A DNA stretch of 64,000 nt from Methylobacterium sp. Leaf123 (GCF_001423405.1 NZ_LMNS01000001.1:273545-337544); one strand, 5' to 3'. Positions 40,438 to 50,029 are shown, counted from the stretch's first letter. Made by a program: numbers and translations. The notes: a model not told the origin generated them from the sequence alone.

Positions 40438-41946
40438 ATGACGACCGCCCCTCGCTTCTGCGGACTTGCCCTTCTCCTGCTCTCCGGCGCCTGCCTTGCA
40501 TCGGCGATGCTGTCCGGCCCGGCTTCGGCGCAGCCCGGTCTCTCCGGTGCCTCTCCCGTCCTGACGATCGGGCCCAACGAGGCCGCGGTGTCCCGGCGGG
40601 TGGAGCTGAGCAAGGGCCGCTCGCTGATCATCGATTTGCCGCGCGACGCCAAGGAGGTGTTCGTGGCCAATCCGGCGGTCGCGAACGCGGTCGTCCGCTC
40701 CAGCCGCAAGCTCTTCCTGATCGGCATCGACAACGGTGCGACCTCGATCTTCGTGATGGACGGGGAGGGACGCCAGATCGCGGCGCTCGACGTCACCATC
40801 GCCCGCGACATCAACGTCCTGCGGCAGTCGCTGCAACAGAGCCTTCCCGGCGGCCGGTTCGATGTGAAGGCGGTCGGGGATTCGCTCGTCCTCTCCGGCA
40901 GCGTGAACTCGGCCTCGGAGGCGCAGCAGGCGGTCGACATCGCCAACGCCTTCGTCGGCATCGCGGCCGGCGGCGGTGTCGCGACCCGCGGCGCCGTCAT
41001 CAACAACCTGACGATCCGCAACAAGGATCAGGTGATGATCCGCGTCACCGTGGTCGAGGTGGCGCGCACCGTTCTGAAGCAGTTCGGTATCAGCACGAGC
41101 GGCAACTGGTCGGCACTGAACCCGCTGGGGGGCAACCTCTTCACGAACAGCACCGGCTTTCCGTTGACCGGCTCACGGAGCCCGGATGCCAATGCTCTGA
41201 CGGCATCCGTCCAGACCGGAGGATTTTCCTTCAAGGCCACCTTGCGCGCCTTCGAGCAGGCCGGCGTGTCCCGCATCCTGGCCGAGCCGACGCTGACCGC
41301 GATTTCCGGCGAGTCGGCGAAATTCACGGCCGGCGGCGAAATCCCGGTGCCGCTGAGCTGTTCGGCGGCCTCGACCGTCTCGATCGGCACGTCGGTCAAC
41401 CAGGGCTGCGTCGTCGCGCTGACCTACAAGCCCTACGGCGTGAGCCTGTCGTTCACCCCAATCGTCATGGCCGAGAATCGCATTTCGGTCCGGATCGCCA
41501 CCGACGTGGTCGATCTCGATCCCCAGAACAGCTTCACCTACTACCTCAACGACCGACCCACGCCCGTTCCGGGCACGACGAAGCGCAGCTCCGAGACCAC
41601 GGTCGAGCTCGCCTCCGGCGCGACCATGATGACCGCCGGCCTGATCCAGCAGAAGAACCGCGCGGCGATCTCCGGTCTGCCGGGGCTGATGAACCTGCCG
41701 ATCCTTGGCGCCCTGTTCCGCTCCCGCGACTACCAGCGGGACGAGACCGAGCTGATGATCATGGTCACCCCCTACATCGCGCAGCCGATGGAGGCGAAGC
41801 AGGTCCAGCGGCCGGATGATGGTTTCGTCGATGCGCCGGACGGGCAGGCGGTGCTGCTCGGACGCCTGAACAAGATCTACGGCACGGTCGGCGGCGGCAC
41901 CCTCGGGCCGGCCTATCGCGGCCGGGTCGGCTTCATCGCCGACTGA
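40438..41946 (+). CDS. cpaC: Flp pilus secretin CpaC (RcpA)
   Basis: This 502-residue outer-membrane secretin carries a signal peptide (LALLLLSGACLASAML), the pilus N-terminal domain (about 45-115), a BON-like domain (LVLSGSVNSASEAQQAVDIA) and the C-terminal secretin barrel (IRVTVVEVARTVLKQFG to ELMIMVTPYIAQP). Multimers form the gate for the Flp pilus. The ATG at 40438 follows AGGA at normal spacing and starts the signal peptide; a GTG at 40423 overlaps cpaB and is less likely. Length and domains are typical. Confidence 0.95.
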   Translation: MTTAPRFCGLALLLLSGACLASAMLSGPASAQPGLSGASPVLTIGPNEAAVSRRVELSKGRSLIIDLPRDAKEVFVANPAVANAVVRSSRKLFLIGIDNGATSIFVMDGEGRQIAALDVTIARDINVLRQSLQQSLPGGRFDVKAVGDSLVLSGSVNSASEAQQAVDIANAFVGIAAGGGVATRGAVINNLTIRNKDQVMIRVTVVEVARTVLKQFGISTSGNWSALNPLGGNLFTNSTGFPLTGSRSPDANALTASVQTGGFSFKATLRAFEQAGVSRILAEPTLTAISGESAKFTAGGEIPVPLSCSAASTVSIGTSVNQGCVVALTYKPYGVSLSFTPIVMAENRISVRIATDVVDLDPQNSFTYYLNDRPTPVPGTTKRSSETTVELASGATMMTAGLIQQKNRAAISGLPGLMNLPILGALFRSRDYQRDETELMIMVTPYIAQPMEAKQVQRPDDGFVDAPDGQAVLLGRLNKIYGTVGGGTLGPAYRGRVGFIAD

Positions 41947-41971
41947 CCCCGACCATCAGGATCGAATCACG

Positions 41972-42718
41972 ATGTCCTCCCCCGTCCGCCCCCCCGTCCC
42001 CCGCGCCTGGCCAGTCGCCGCCGCCGTGCTTCTTGCCGCCGGGCTCGGCGCCTGCCGCGCGGATCGGGTCGCGACCACCGGCTCGACCTATCCGATCGAC
42101 GTGCGCACCCGCCACCCGATCGTGCTCGCCGATGCCGACCGCACCCTCGATGTGTTTCCCACCGGAATCGGCCATATCGACCCGCGCCAACGCGCCGATA
42201 TCGAGGCCTTCCTCGTCGAATACCGGCGCTACGGCCGCGGCATCCTCCTGATCGAGCTGCCGCGCGGTGTATCGCCGGCTTTGGCCGGGCCCGTCGAGCG
42301 CACCGGCGCGTCGATCCGGCGCCTCGCGGCGGAGATGGGCGTGCCGGCCGGCGGCGTCCGGGTGGCCGCCTATCCGATCGCCAACCCCACCTTGGCCTCG
42401 CCCCTGCGCCTGACCTTCCAGCGCATGCAGGCCAAGGTCGCCGACAAGTGCGGACTCTGGCCGCGCGACCTCGGCGCCAGCGACCTGCGGTCCAACTGGT
42501 CGAACGAGCCGACATGGAATCTCGGCTGCGCGATGCAGTCCAACGTCGCCGCTCAGGTCGCCGATCCGATCGATCTCGTGCGCGGCCGGCCCGAGGGCCG
42601 TCTCGACACGGTCCAGCGGACCAGGGATCTCGGCCAGCTCCGCGAGGGCAAGGATCCGTCAACGCAATGGCGTCAGGATGGGCAGACCAAGGTCAGCAGC
42701 GAAGTGAAGAGCCAGTAG
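41972..42718 (+). CDS. cpaD: Flp pilus assembly lipoprotein CpaD
   Basis: This 248-residue protein has a lipobox-like end of the signal peptide (LLAAGLGAC, with Cys28 as the likely lipidated residue) and the CpaD domain, including YPIDVRTRHPIVLAD and RCGLWP-type features (KCGLWPRDLG, W and G conserved). It sits in the outer membrane beside the secretin. Spacing from cpaC is 25 bases. The C-terminal 40 residues are charged and probably disordered. Confidence 0.9.
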   Translation: MSSPVRPPVPRAWPVAAAVLLAAGLGACRADRVATTGSTYPIDVRTRHPIVLADADRTLDVFPTGIGHIDPRQRADIEAFLVEYRRYGRGILLIELPRGVSPALAGPVERTGASIRRLAAEMGVPAGGVRVAAYPIANPTLASPLRLTFQRMQAKVADKCGLWPRDLGASDLRSNWSNEPTWNLGCAMQSNVAAQVADPIDLVRGRPEGRLDTVQRTRDLGQLREGKDPSTQWRQDGQTKVSSEVKSQ

Positions 42719-42803
42719 TCTCGCCGGCCCCTCGCGCGTCTCCTCGAACCCCTGTCGATCACCGGCCGCGCCCACTCGGAATAAGAACCGGAAACCACGC
42801 ACC

Positions 42804-44048
42804 ATGCCGGACCCATACGAGGCCTCAGAGCGCACGATCGCCCCGGTGCCGCGGATCACGATCCAGGCTTTCTGCGAGACGCCGGAGACGGCTGCGATGA
42901 TCGAGGGCATCGCCGCCGAACGCCGGATGCAGAAGGCTCACGTCAAGGTGCAGATGGGCGGCGGGGCCGCGGCCCTGGAGGCTTACCGGCACGCGCCCAC
43001 GCCCAACGTGATCGTGCTCGAATTCCTGAACCTCAAGTCCCGCCCCCTCGAATGCCTCGACCAGCTCGCCGAGGTCTGCGACGAGGGCACGAAGGTGCTG
43101 GTGATCGGCCACGTCAACGACGTGTTGCTCTATCGGCAGTTCATCCAGCGGGGGGTGAGCGAGTACCTGATGGCGCCGGTCGAGCCGGTCGCGATGATCG
43201 CCGCGGTCTCCGATCTGTTCGCGGCGCCGGGCGCGAAGCCGGTGGGGCGCACCATCGCTGTCTATGGCGCAAGGGGCGGTGTCGGCAGTTCGACGGTGGC
43301 CCAGAACCTCGCCTGGACGGTGGCCCGCGAGCACGGCACCGCGACGGTGATCGCCGATCTCGACGTCGCCTTCGGCACGGCGAGCCTCAACTTCAACCAG
43401 GATCCGCCCCAGGGCATCGCCGAGGCGGTGTTCGCGCCCGAGCGTCTTGACGCCAACCTGCTCGATCGCCTGCTCTCGAAATGCGCGGACAACCTGAGCC
43501 TGCTCTCGGCGCCCGCCACCCTCGACCGCACCGTCGATCTGACCGAGCCCGCCTTCGATGCGCTCACCGACCTGCTGCGGGCGGCGGTGCCCTGCATCGT
43601 CCTCGACGTGCCGCATCAATGGTCGGCCTGGACCCGCCGCGTGCTGATCAGCGCCGACGAGATCCTGATCGTCGCACCGCCGGACCTGGCGGGACTGCGC
43701 AACGTCAAGAACCTGCTGGCCCTGCTGCATCAGCAGCGGCCCAACGATGCGCGGGCGCGGGTCGTCCTCAACGGCGTCGGCGTGCCCAAACGGCCCGAGA
43801 TCGCGGCGGCCGAGTTCTCCAAGGCGCTCGACATCCCGCTCCAGGCGGTCATTCCCTTCGATCCGGCCCTGTTCGGCACCGCCGCCAATAACGGCCAGAT
43901 GATCGCCGAGGTCCAGGCCGGCTCCAAGCCGGCCGAAATCTTCTCCGACCTCGCCGCGGCCGTGACCGGCCGGGCCGAGATCCGCCGGGCCCGGGCCAAC
44001 CTCCTGGAACCGCTGCTCGCCCGTCTGACCCGCAAGAAGGCGTCCTGA
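42804..44048 (+). CDS. cpaE: Flp pilus localisation ATPase-like CpaE (TadZ)
   Basis: This 414-residue protein has an N-terminal response-regulator-like domain (residues 15-145) and a C-terminal MinD/ParA-type ATPase fold. The P-loop reads GARGGVGSST (155-164), without the usual lysine, as is common in CpaE/TadZ; nucleotide binding may thus be weak. Family members mark the cell pole or site of pilus assembly. The receiver domain lacks a clear phospho-acceptor Asp pocket. It follows cpaD by 85 bases and precedes cpaF by 47. Confidence 0.93.
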   Translation: MPDPYEASERTIAPVPRITIQAFCETPETAAMIEGIAAERRMQKAHVKVQMGGGAAALEAYRHAPTPNVIVLEFLNLKSRPLECLDQLAEVCDEGTKVLVIGHVNDVLLYRQFIQRGVSEYLMAPVEPVAMIAAVSDLFAAPGAKPVGRTIAVYGARGGVGSSTVAQNLAWTVAREHGTATVIADLDVAFGTASLNFNQDPPQGIAEAVFAPERLDANLLDRLLSKCADNLSLLSAPATLDRTVDLTEPAFDALTDLLRAAVPCIVLDVPHQWSAWTRRVLISADEILIVAPPDLAGLRNVKNLLALLHQQRPNDARARVVLNGVGVPKRPEIAAAEFSKALDIPLQAVIPFDPALFGTAANNGQMIAEVQAGSKPAEIFSDLAAAVTGRAEIRRARANLLEPLLARLTRKKAS

Positions 44049-44095
44049 CGGTGTCCTGCGCTCTTTTCTCTCAAGACTGCTGAAGGCGCGGCGCC

Positions 44096-45544
44096 ATGTT
44101 CGGTCGACGCTCCAATACCGCCGCGGCGCCTGCCCCGGCCGCGCCTGCACCCGGACCGGCGAACGTCACCCCGCCGGTCCTGCAGCAGGAGGCCGTGCGC
44201 GCGCGTCCCGCGTCGCCGAGCACGCCGGTGCCGCAGGCGCAGCAGCCGAAATCCGAGGATTACTTCCGCACGAAGAGCATGATCTTCGGCGCGCTGATCG
44301 AGGCCATTGACCTCGCCCAGCTCGCACGGCTCGAAGGCGAGGCGGCGCGCGAGGAAATCCGCGACATCGTCTCCGAGATCATCGGTCTCAAGAACATCGT
44401 GCTGTCGATCGCCGAGCAGGAGGAGCTGCTCGACGACATCTGCAACGACGTGCTCGGCTATGGGCCGCTGGAACCCCTGCTCGCCCGCGACGACATCGCC
44501 GACGTGATGGTCAACGGCGCCGACCGGACCTTCATCGAGGTCGCCGGCAAGATTCAGCTCACCTCCGTGCGCTTCCGCGACAACCAGCAATTGATGAACA
44601 TCTGCCAGCGGATCGTCAGCCAGGTCGGCCGCCGCGTGGACGAGTCTTCGCCGATCTGCGACGCGCGCCTGCCCGACGGCTCGCGCGTCAACGTCATCGC
44701 TCCGCCGCTCGCCATCGACGGGCCGGCGCTGACCATCCGTAAGTTCAAGAAGGACAAGCTCACCCTCGACCAGCTCGTGCGCTTCGGGGCGATCTCGCCG
44801 GAGGGCGCGAAGATCCTGCAGATCATCGGCAAGGTCCGCTGCAACGTGGTGATCTCGGGCGGTACCGGCTCGGGCAAGACGACCCTGCTCAACTGCCTCA
44901 CCGCCTTCATCGAGGAGGACGAGCGCGTCATCACCTGCGAGGACGCGGCCGAGCTTCAGCTCCAGCAGCCCCACGTGGTGCGGTTGGAGACCCGGCCTCC
45001 GAATCTCGAGGGCCAGGGGCAGGTCACCATGCGCGACCTCGTCAAGAACTGCCTGCGTATGCGGCCCGAACGCATCATCGTCGGCGAGGTGCGCGGACCG
45101 GAAGCCTTCGATCTGCTGCAGGCGATGAACACCGGCCATGACGGCTCGATGGGCACGCTGCACGCCAACTCCCCGCGCGAATGCCTCGCGCGTATCGAAT
45201 CGATGATCACGATGGGCGGCTTCTCGCTGCCCTCGCGCACGCTGCGCGAGATGATCACCGGCTCGATCGACGTGATCATCCAGGCCATGCGCATGCGCGA
45301 CGGCTCCCGGCGCATCACCCACATCACCGAAGTGATGGGGATGGAGGGTGAGGTCATCATCACCCAGGATCTGTTCGTCTACGATGTGCTCGGCGAGGAC
45401 GCGAATGGGCGCCTGATCGGCCGCCACCGCTCCACTGGGATCGGCCGCCCGCGCTTCTGGGAACGGGCGCGTTACTACGGCGAGGAGCGGGCGCTGGCTG
45501 CCGCGCTCGACGCCGCCGTGGCCGATGCGGAGGCGGCCTCGTGA
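44096..45544 (+). CDS. cpaF: Flp pilus motor ATPase CpaF (TadA)
   Basis: This 482-residue secretion ATPase (GspE/VirB11 superfamily) has a low-complexity Ala/Pro N-terminus, an N-terminal domain and a C-terminal ATPase core with Walker A GGTGSGKT (about 255-262), an Asp box (ITCEDAAELQL), Walker B (RPERIIVGEVRGPEA) and His box (GHDGSMGTLHANS). It powers pilus assembly and possibly retraction at the inner membrane. Its stop overlaps the GTG of tadB (GTGA), so the two are translationally coupled. Confidence 0.96.
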   Translation: MFGRRSNTAAAPAPAAPAPGPANVTPPVLQQEAVRARPASPSTPVPQAQQPKSEDYFRTKSMIFGALIEAIDLAQLARLEGEAAREEIRDIVSEIIGLKNIVLSIAEQEELLDDICNDVLGYGPLEPLLARDDIADVMVNGADRTFIEVAGKIQLTSVRFRDNQQLMNICQRIVSQVGRRVDESSPICDARLPDGSRVNVIAPPLAIDGPALTIRKFKKDKLTLDQLVRFGAISPEGAKILQIIGKVRCNVVISGGTGSGKTTLLNCLTAFIEEDERVITCEDAAELQLQQPHVVRLETRPPNLEGQGQVTMRDLVKNCLRMRPERIIVGEVRGPEAFDLLQAMNTGHDGSMGTLHANSPRECLARIESMITMGGFSLPSRTLREMITGSIDVIIQAMRMRDGSRRITHITEVMGMEGEVIITQDLFVYDVLGEDANGRLIGRHRSTGIGRPRFWERARYYGEERALAAALDAAVADAEAAS

Positions 45545-46512
45545 GCGCGCTCAACGCCCCTCTGGCCGCCGGGCTCGTGGCGGTGGCCGCCGGATCGCTC
45601 GCCTACGTGTTCCTGCTGCCCACCCTGTCAGGCGAGCGGCGGGCCGAGCAGCGTCGCAAGGCGCTGGGTCAGCCGCAGGCCGTGCTCGCGGAGCGCGGTG
45701 CGGCCGCCAGCCGCCGCGAGCAGGTCGCCAAGAGCCTCAAGGAGCTGGAAGCCAAGAAGGACAAGACCAAGGTCACCCTCGAACTGCGCATCGCCCGCGC
45801 CGGCCTCGATTGGAGCCGACAGAAGTATCAGGTCGTCTCGGCGATCACCGCCGTCGTCCTCGCGCTGGCCGCTTTCTTCGTCTCGCACAATGTCATCGTC
45901 ACCGTGCTCGCGCTGTTCGTGGGCGGGTTCGGCCTACCCGCCTGGATGCTCAAGCGGCGGCAGAAGCGGCGGGTCGCGGCCTTCATCGAGGAATTGCCCA
46001 ACGCCATGGATGTGGTGGTGCGCGGTCTGCGCTCCGGCATTCCCCTGGGGGATTGTCTGCGCCTGATCGCACGCGAGGCGAAGGAGCCTCTGCGCAGCGA
46101 GTTCCGGTTGACGATGGAGGCCCAGGCCCTCGGCCTGTCGATGTCCGACGCGCTCCTGCGCATGTATGAGCGCGTGCCCGTCACCGAAGTGAACTTCTTC
46201 TCCATCGTGATCGGCATTCAGCAGAAGGCCGGCGGCAACCTCTCGGAGGCGCTCGGAAACCTGTCACGGGTGCTGCGCGAGCGCAGGAAGATGGCCGGCA
46301 AGATCCAGGCGATGAGCATGGAGGCCAAGGCGTCGGCCGCCATCATCGGTGCCCTGCCATTCGTCGTCGGCGGGGGGACGTACCTGTCGAGTCCCGATTA
46401 CACCGCGCTCCTGTGGACCACCTCGTTCGGCAAGATCGCCCTCGTGATCTCGGGTCTGTGGATGCTGACCGGCATCTTCGTGATGAAGAAGATGATCAAT
46501 TTCGACATCTGA
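45541..46512 (+). CDS. tadB: Flp pilus inner-membrane platform protein TadB
   Basis: This 323-residue polytopic protein of the GspF/TadB family has an N-terminal helix (GLVAVAAGSLAYVFLL), a pair near residues 95-135 and a C-terminal pair (IIGALPFVVGGGTYL; IALVISGLWMLTGIFVM), with the cytoplasmic T2SSF domain between (VAAFIEELPNAMDVVVRGLRSG, first part). It forms the platform with TadC that couples the CpaF motor to the growing pilus. It starts with GTG overlapping cpaF. Confidence 0.93.
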   Translation: MSALNAPLAAGLVAVAAGSLAYVFLLPTLSGERRAEQRRKALGQPQAVLAERGAAASRREQVAKSLKELEAKKDKTKVTLELRIARAGLDWSRQKYQVVSAITAVVLALAAFFVSHNVIVTVLALFVGGFGLPAWMLKRRQKRRVAAFIEELPNAMDVVVRGLRSGIPLGDCLRLIAREAKEPLRSEFRLTMEAQALGLSMSDALLRMYERVPVTEVNFFSIVIGIQQKAGGNLSEALGNLSRVLRERRKMAGKIQAMSMEAKASAAIIGALPFVVGGGTYLSSPDYTALLWTTSFGKIALVISGLWMLTGIFVMKKMINFDI

Positions 46513-46584
46513 GCCGCGCGCCGGAAGGCGCCGTGAAGAGGCGGTTCGCGCCGCTCTGTAAGGGACGAACTGGGCCGGACATCG

Positions 46585-47556
46585 ATGCTGGATGACTTCG
46601 TCAACACCGCGTTCGCCCCCCGCACCATCGCCGCGGTGCTGGCCGGCATCGCCGCGGCGGCCACGGTCTTCACCCTGGTGCAGCCGCTGCTTGAGGGCGA
46701 CCAGCTCGCCAAGCGGATGAAGCTTGTCAGCGACGAGCGCGAGCAGATCCGTCAGCGCGAACGCGAGCGGCTCAACAGCCGCAGTACGCTGCGCGTGGAG
46801 CCGAAGGCCTACATGAAGCGGGTCGTCGAGCAGTTCAACCTCGGCCGCTGGCTCGGGACGGAGACCGCCAAAGCCAAGCTGGTTCGGGCCGGCTATCGCG
46901 GCGCCGGGGCGGAGACCGCCTTTCTCTTCTTCCGCCTCGTGATGCCGATCGCCCTCACGACCGTCGCGCTGTTCTACCTGTTCGTTCTCGAAGTGCTCGA
47001 CCAGCCGGTCGTCATCCGGCTCGGCCTTGTCTTTGCTGCCGGCTTTCTCGGACTCAAACTGCCGGAAGTGTACCTGTCGAACGTCACCTCCAAGCGGCAG
47101 GCGGAGATCCGCCGCGCTTGGCCTGACGCCCTCGACCTGTGCCTGATCTGCGTCGAGTCGGGCATGTCGGTCGAGAATGCCTTCCGGCGGGTCAGCCTGG
47201 AAGTCTCAAGCCAGTCGGTCGTCCTCGCCGAGGAGCTGGCACTTCTGACCGCCGAGCTGTCCTTCCTGCCCGAGCGGCGGGTGGCCTATGAGAATCTGGC
47301 CCTGCGCACGGGGCTGGAGATCGTCAAATCGCTGACCACGGCGTTGATGCAGGCCGAGCGCTACGGCACGCCGGTGGGGCAGGCCCTGCGTGTGCTGGCG
47401 CAGGAGAGCCGGGACTACCGCATGACCGAGGCGGAGAAGAAGGCCGCCGGTCTTCCGCCCAAGCTGACCGTGCCGATGATCCTGTTCTTTCTGCCGGTGC
47501 TGTTCGTGGTTCTCCTGACGCCTGCGGGCATCCAGGTCTACGAGGCGATGAAGTAA
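46585..47556 (+). CDS. tadC: Flp pilus inner-membrane platform protein TadC
   Basis: This 323-residue protein is the second GspF-type platform component. It has an N-terminal helix (IAAVLAGIAAAATVFTLV), helices near 115-150, the T2SSF domain (AWPDALDLCLICVESGMSV) and C-terminal helix (MILFFLPVLFVVLLTPAG). It is the last gene of the pilus operon seen here; tadD and tadG are absent. A hairpin follows the stop. Confidence 0.93.
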   Translation: MLDDFVNTAFAPRTIAAVLAGIAAAATVFTLVQPLLEGDQLAKRMKLVSDEREQIRQRERERLNSRSTLRVEPKAYMKRVVEQFNLGRWLGTETAKAKLVRAGYRGAGAETAFLFFRLVMPIALTTVALFYLFVLEVLDQPVVIRLGLVFAAGFLGLKLPEVYLSNVTSKRQAEIRRAWPDALDLCLICVESGMSVENAFRRVSLEVSSQSVVLAEELALLTAELSFLPERRVAYENLALRTGLEIVKSLTTALMQAERYGTPVGQALRVLAQESRDYRMTEAEKKAAGLPPKLTVPMILFFLPVLFVVLLTPAGIQVYEAMK

Positions 47557-47562
47557 GCAGCG

Positions 47563-47596
47563 CCGGGGCCATCGGTCGGCTCAGGCCGATCCCCGG
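47563..47596 (+). terminator. Hairpin at the end of the pilus operon
   Basis: CCGGGG...ATCGG pairs with CCGAT...CCCCGG with small internal mismatches around a 10-base loop, 7 bases after the tadC stop. No T-run follows. Confidence 0.4.
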
Positions 47597-47656
47597 ATGC
47601 ACTCGGCCGTTCGATGCTGTAGCCACGCGCGGATCTCCACCGCGACGCGGCACCCC

Positions 47657-48655
47657 ATGGCTCTGCTTTCCCTCGACGATCTCGCACCCGGCCAGGAATA
47701 TGCGGCCGGGCCGATCACCGTCAGCCGTGACGAACTCGTCGCCTTCGCTAGGGAATACGACCCGCAGCCCTTCCATCTCGATGAGGCGGCCGCGAAGGAA
47801 ACCTTCGTCGGCGCCCTGATCGGCTCGGGCTGGCAGACGACGGCGCTCGGCATGCGCCTGTTCGCGCAGGCCCTGATTTCGCATTCCACCTCGATGGGGT
47901 CGCCCGGCATCACCGCCCTGCGCTGGCTGAGACCCGTCCTGCCGGGCGATGCCCTGAGCGCGCGGATCCGCGTCGAGGAAGTCCGCCCCTCGTCCTCGAA
48001 GCCCGACCGCGGCATGGCGCGGCTCGCGATGACGCTCACGAACGGGCGCGGCGAGGCGGTGATGACCCAGGCCTTCGCGGTGCTGTTCGCGCGTGCCGGC
48101 GCCGTGCCCGCCCCGCGCCCAGTCGAACTCTCGACGGAAACGGGCCCCGTGGCGGAGCCGGACGACGCGGTGCCGCTGCCCTATCTCGCTGAGGCCCAAC
48201 TCGGCGTCACCCGCGATCTCGGCGCCCACCGCTTCGAGGCGGACGACATCATCGCCTTCGCGCGGGCCTATGATCCGCAGGTCTTCCACCTCGATGCGGA
48301 GGCCGCGCGAGCCACGCATTTCGGCGCGCTCTGCGCCTCGGGCTGGCAGACGGCGGCGGTCTGGATGAAGCGGCTCAACGCCACCTTCGCCCGCGACATC
48401 GCGCTCACCGCCCGCTCCGGCCCGGTGCCGCAGCTCGGCCCCTCGCCGGGCTTCAAGGATCTGAAATGGCTGCGGCCGGTCTATGCCGGCGACACGATCC
48501 GCTATGCCAGCACGCTCATCGACCGCCGCGCCTCCCGCACGCGGCCGGGCTGGGGCCTCGCCACCCACCACAACACCGCTGAGAACCAGCGCGGCGAGCC
48601 GGTCTTCGAATTCACCGGCACGGTGTTCTGGCAGTGGGAGCCTCCGGCCGCATGA
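47657..48655 (+). CDS. MaoC-family dehydratase with two hot-dog domains
   Basis: This 332-residue protein contains two MaoC-like domains in tandem. Each has the hydratase motif: FAREYDPQPFHLD (near residue 34-46) and FARAYDPQVFHLD (near 201-213), with the catalytic Asp/His pair in both. Family enzymes hydrate enoyl-CoA or related thioesters. Most bacterial MaoC proteins have one such motif per chain, so two intact motifs point to duplication and fusion, and both sites may work. The ATG at 47657 starts MALLSLDDLAPGQEY. The stop overlaps the start of an MFS transporter by 4 bases, which suggests that the transporter supplies an organic acid substrate. Confidence 0.82.
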   Translation: MALLSLDDLAPGQEYAAGPITVSRDELVAFAREYDPQPFHLDEAAAKETFVGALIGSGWQTTALGMRLFAQALISHSTSMGSPGITALRWLRPVLPGDALSARIRVEEVRPSSSKPDRGMARLAMTLTNGRGEAVMTQAFAVLFARAGAVPAPRPVELSTETGPVAEPDDAVPLPYLAEAQLGVTRDLGAHRFEADDIIAFARAYDPQVFHLDAEAARATHFGALCASGWQTAAVWMKRLNATFARDIALTARSGPVPQLGPSPGFKDLKWLRPVYAGDTIRYASTLIDRRASRTRPGWGLATHHNTAENQRGEPVFEFTGTVFWQWEPPAA

Positions 48656-49914
48656 GCGCTCCGTCCGCCCGCCGGATCCTCGTCGCCAGCTTCGTCGGCA
48701 CCGCGATCGAGTTCTACGACTTCTACATCTACGCCACCGCCGCCGCTTTGGTGATCGGGCCGATCTTCCTTCCCCATGGCGAGCCCGGCGTTCAGACGCT
48801 CCAGGCTTTTGCGACCTTCGCCATCGCCTTCCTCGCCCGTCCGATCGGGGCGGCGGCCTTCGGGCATTTCGGTGACCGGATCGGGCGCAAGGCGACTTTG
48901 GTCGCCTCGCTGATGATCATGGGGGCGTCCACGGTCCTGATCGGCTGCCTGCCGGGCTATGCCAGCATCGGCTGGTGGGCGCCGGCCTTGCTCTGCCTTT
49001 TGCGCTTCGGCCAGGGCGTCGGCTTTGGCGGGGAATGGGGCGGGGCGGCCCTGCTCGCGGTCGAGAACGCGCCGCCGGGGCGCCGCGCGCTCTACGGCAT
49101 CTTCCCGCAGCTTGGTGCGCCGATCGGGTTCATCGCAGCCAACCTCCTGTTCCTCGGGCTCAGCGTGACGTTGAGCCCGGCGGATTTCGAGGCCTGGGGC
49201 TGGCGTCTGCCCTTCCTCGCCTCGGCCGTCCTCGTCGGCGTCGGGCTCTATGTCCGTCTGAAGCTCACCGAAACCCCGGCCTTCCGCGCCGCCCTCGAAC
49301 AGGCGCCGCCGGAGCGGGTGCCCCTCGCCACGATCTTTTCCGCGCATCGGCGCGCAACGCTGCTCGGCACGCTGGCGATGGTGGCGGCTTACGCCGTCTT
49401 CTATCTCTCGACGGTGTTCGCTCTCAGCTACGGCACCGGTACCCTCGGTTACGCGCGCAAAACCTTCCTGCTGTTCGAGTGCGTGGCGATCCTGTTCATG
49501 GCGCTGGCGATCCCCCTATCGGGATGGGCGGCCGACCGGTTCGGACGCAAGCCCGTGATGCTCTCAGGCCTCGCCGTCACGGGGGCGCTCGGCGCCGTAC
49601 TCGGGCCGATGCTCGGCAGCGGCGAGCCGGCCCTGGTGCTCGCCTTCCTCTGCCTCGCGCTGTTCGCCATGGGCTGGATCTTCGGGCCGATGGGTGCGCT
49701 GCTGCCCGAGCTGTTCCCGACCCGGGTGCGCTATACCGGCGCCTCCGTGACCTACAATCTCGCCGGCATCGTCGGCGCTTCCGGGGCCCCTTTCGCCGCG
49801 CAATGGCTCGCCGAGTCGGGCGGCATCGGCTTCGTCGGGCTCTATCTCGCCGCCGCCGCGGGGATCAGCTTCGCGGCCGTCATCGCCATGCGGGAGACGG
49901 GGCGGGACGCCTGA
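48652..49914 (+). CDS. MFS transporter, metabolite:proton symporter type
   Basis: This 420-residue 12-helix transporter belongs to the metabolite:H+ symporter group of the major facilitator superfamily, with FVGTAIEFYDFYIYA in helix 1, the loop 2-3 motif GHFGDRIGRKATL, RFGQGVGFGGEWGGA in helix 4 and DRFGRKPVML in loop 8-9. Relatives import citrate, shikimate, alpha-ketoglutarate or osmolytes. The ATG at 48652 overlaps the MaoC stop (ATGA); a GTG 18 bases upstream is less likely. The coupled MaoC gene suggests a carboxylate substrate. Confidence 0.88.
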   Translation: MSAPSARRILVASFVGTAIEFYDFYIYATAAALVIGPIFLPHGEPGVQTLQAFATFAIAFLARPIGAAAFGHFGDRIGRKATLVASLMIMGASTVLIGCLPGYASIGWWAPALLCLLRFGQGVGFGGEWGGAALLAVENAPPGRRALYGIFPQLGAPIGFIAANLLFLGLSVTLSPADFEAWGWRLPFLASAVLVGVGLYVRLKLTETPAFRAALEQAPPERVPLATIFSAHRRATLLGTLAMVAAYAVFYLSTVFALSYGTGTLGYARKTFLLFECVAILFMALAIPLSGWAADRFGRKPVMLSGLAVTGALGAVLGPMLGSGEPALVLAFLCLALFAMGWIFGPMGALLPELFPTRVRYTGASVTYNLAGIVGASGAPFAAQWLAESGGIGFVGLYLAAAAGISFAAVIAMRETGRDA

Positions 49915-49929
49915 CACCGCCGGAAAATG

Positions 49930-49963
49930 AATTGCGCACAGTTTATATTGCGCGCAATTTAAA
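49930..49963 (+). promoter_or_regulatory. Palindromic operator-like element before ohr
   Basis: The perfect 12-bp palindrome ATTGCGCGCAAT (49947-49958) and a second imperfect copy AATTGCGCACAGTT (49930-49943) lie 70-100 bases before ohr in an AT-rich patch that also contains TATATT. Two close palindromes fit binding by a MarR-type dimer such as OhrR. The regulator gene is not in the window. Confidence 0.55.
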
Positions 49964-50029
49964 TCTCGTCTATCCCGCTTCCAAGCCGAACGGAGCCCCC
50001 TCCGTTCGCCCTGATCGCGAGGACAGACC

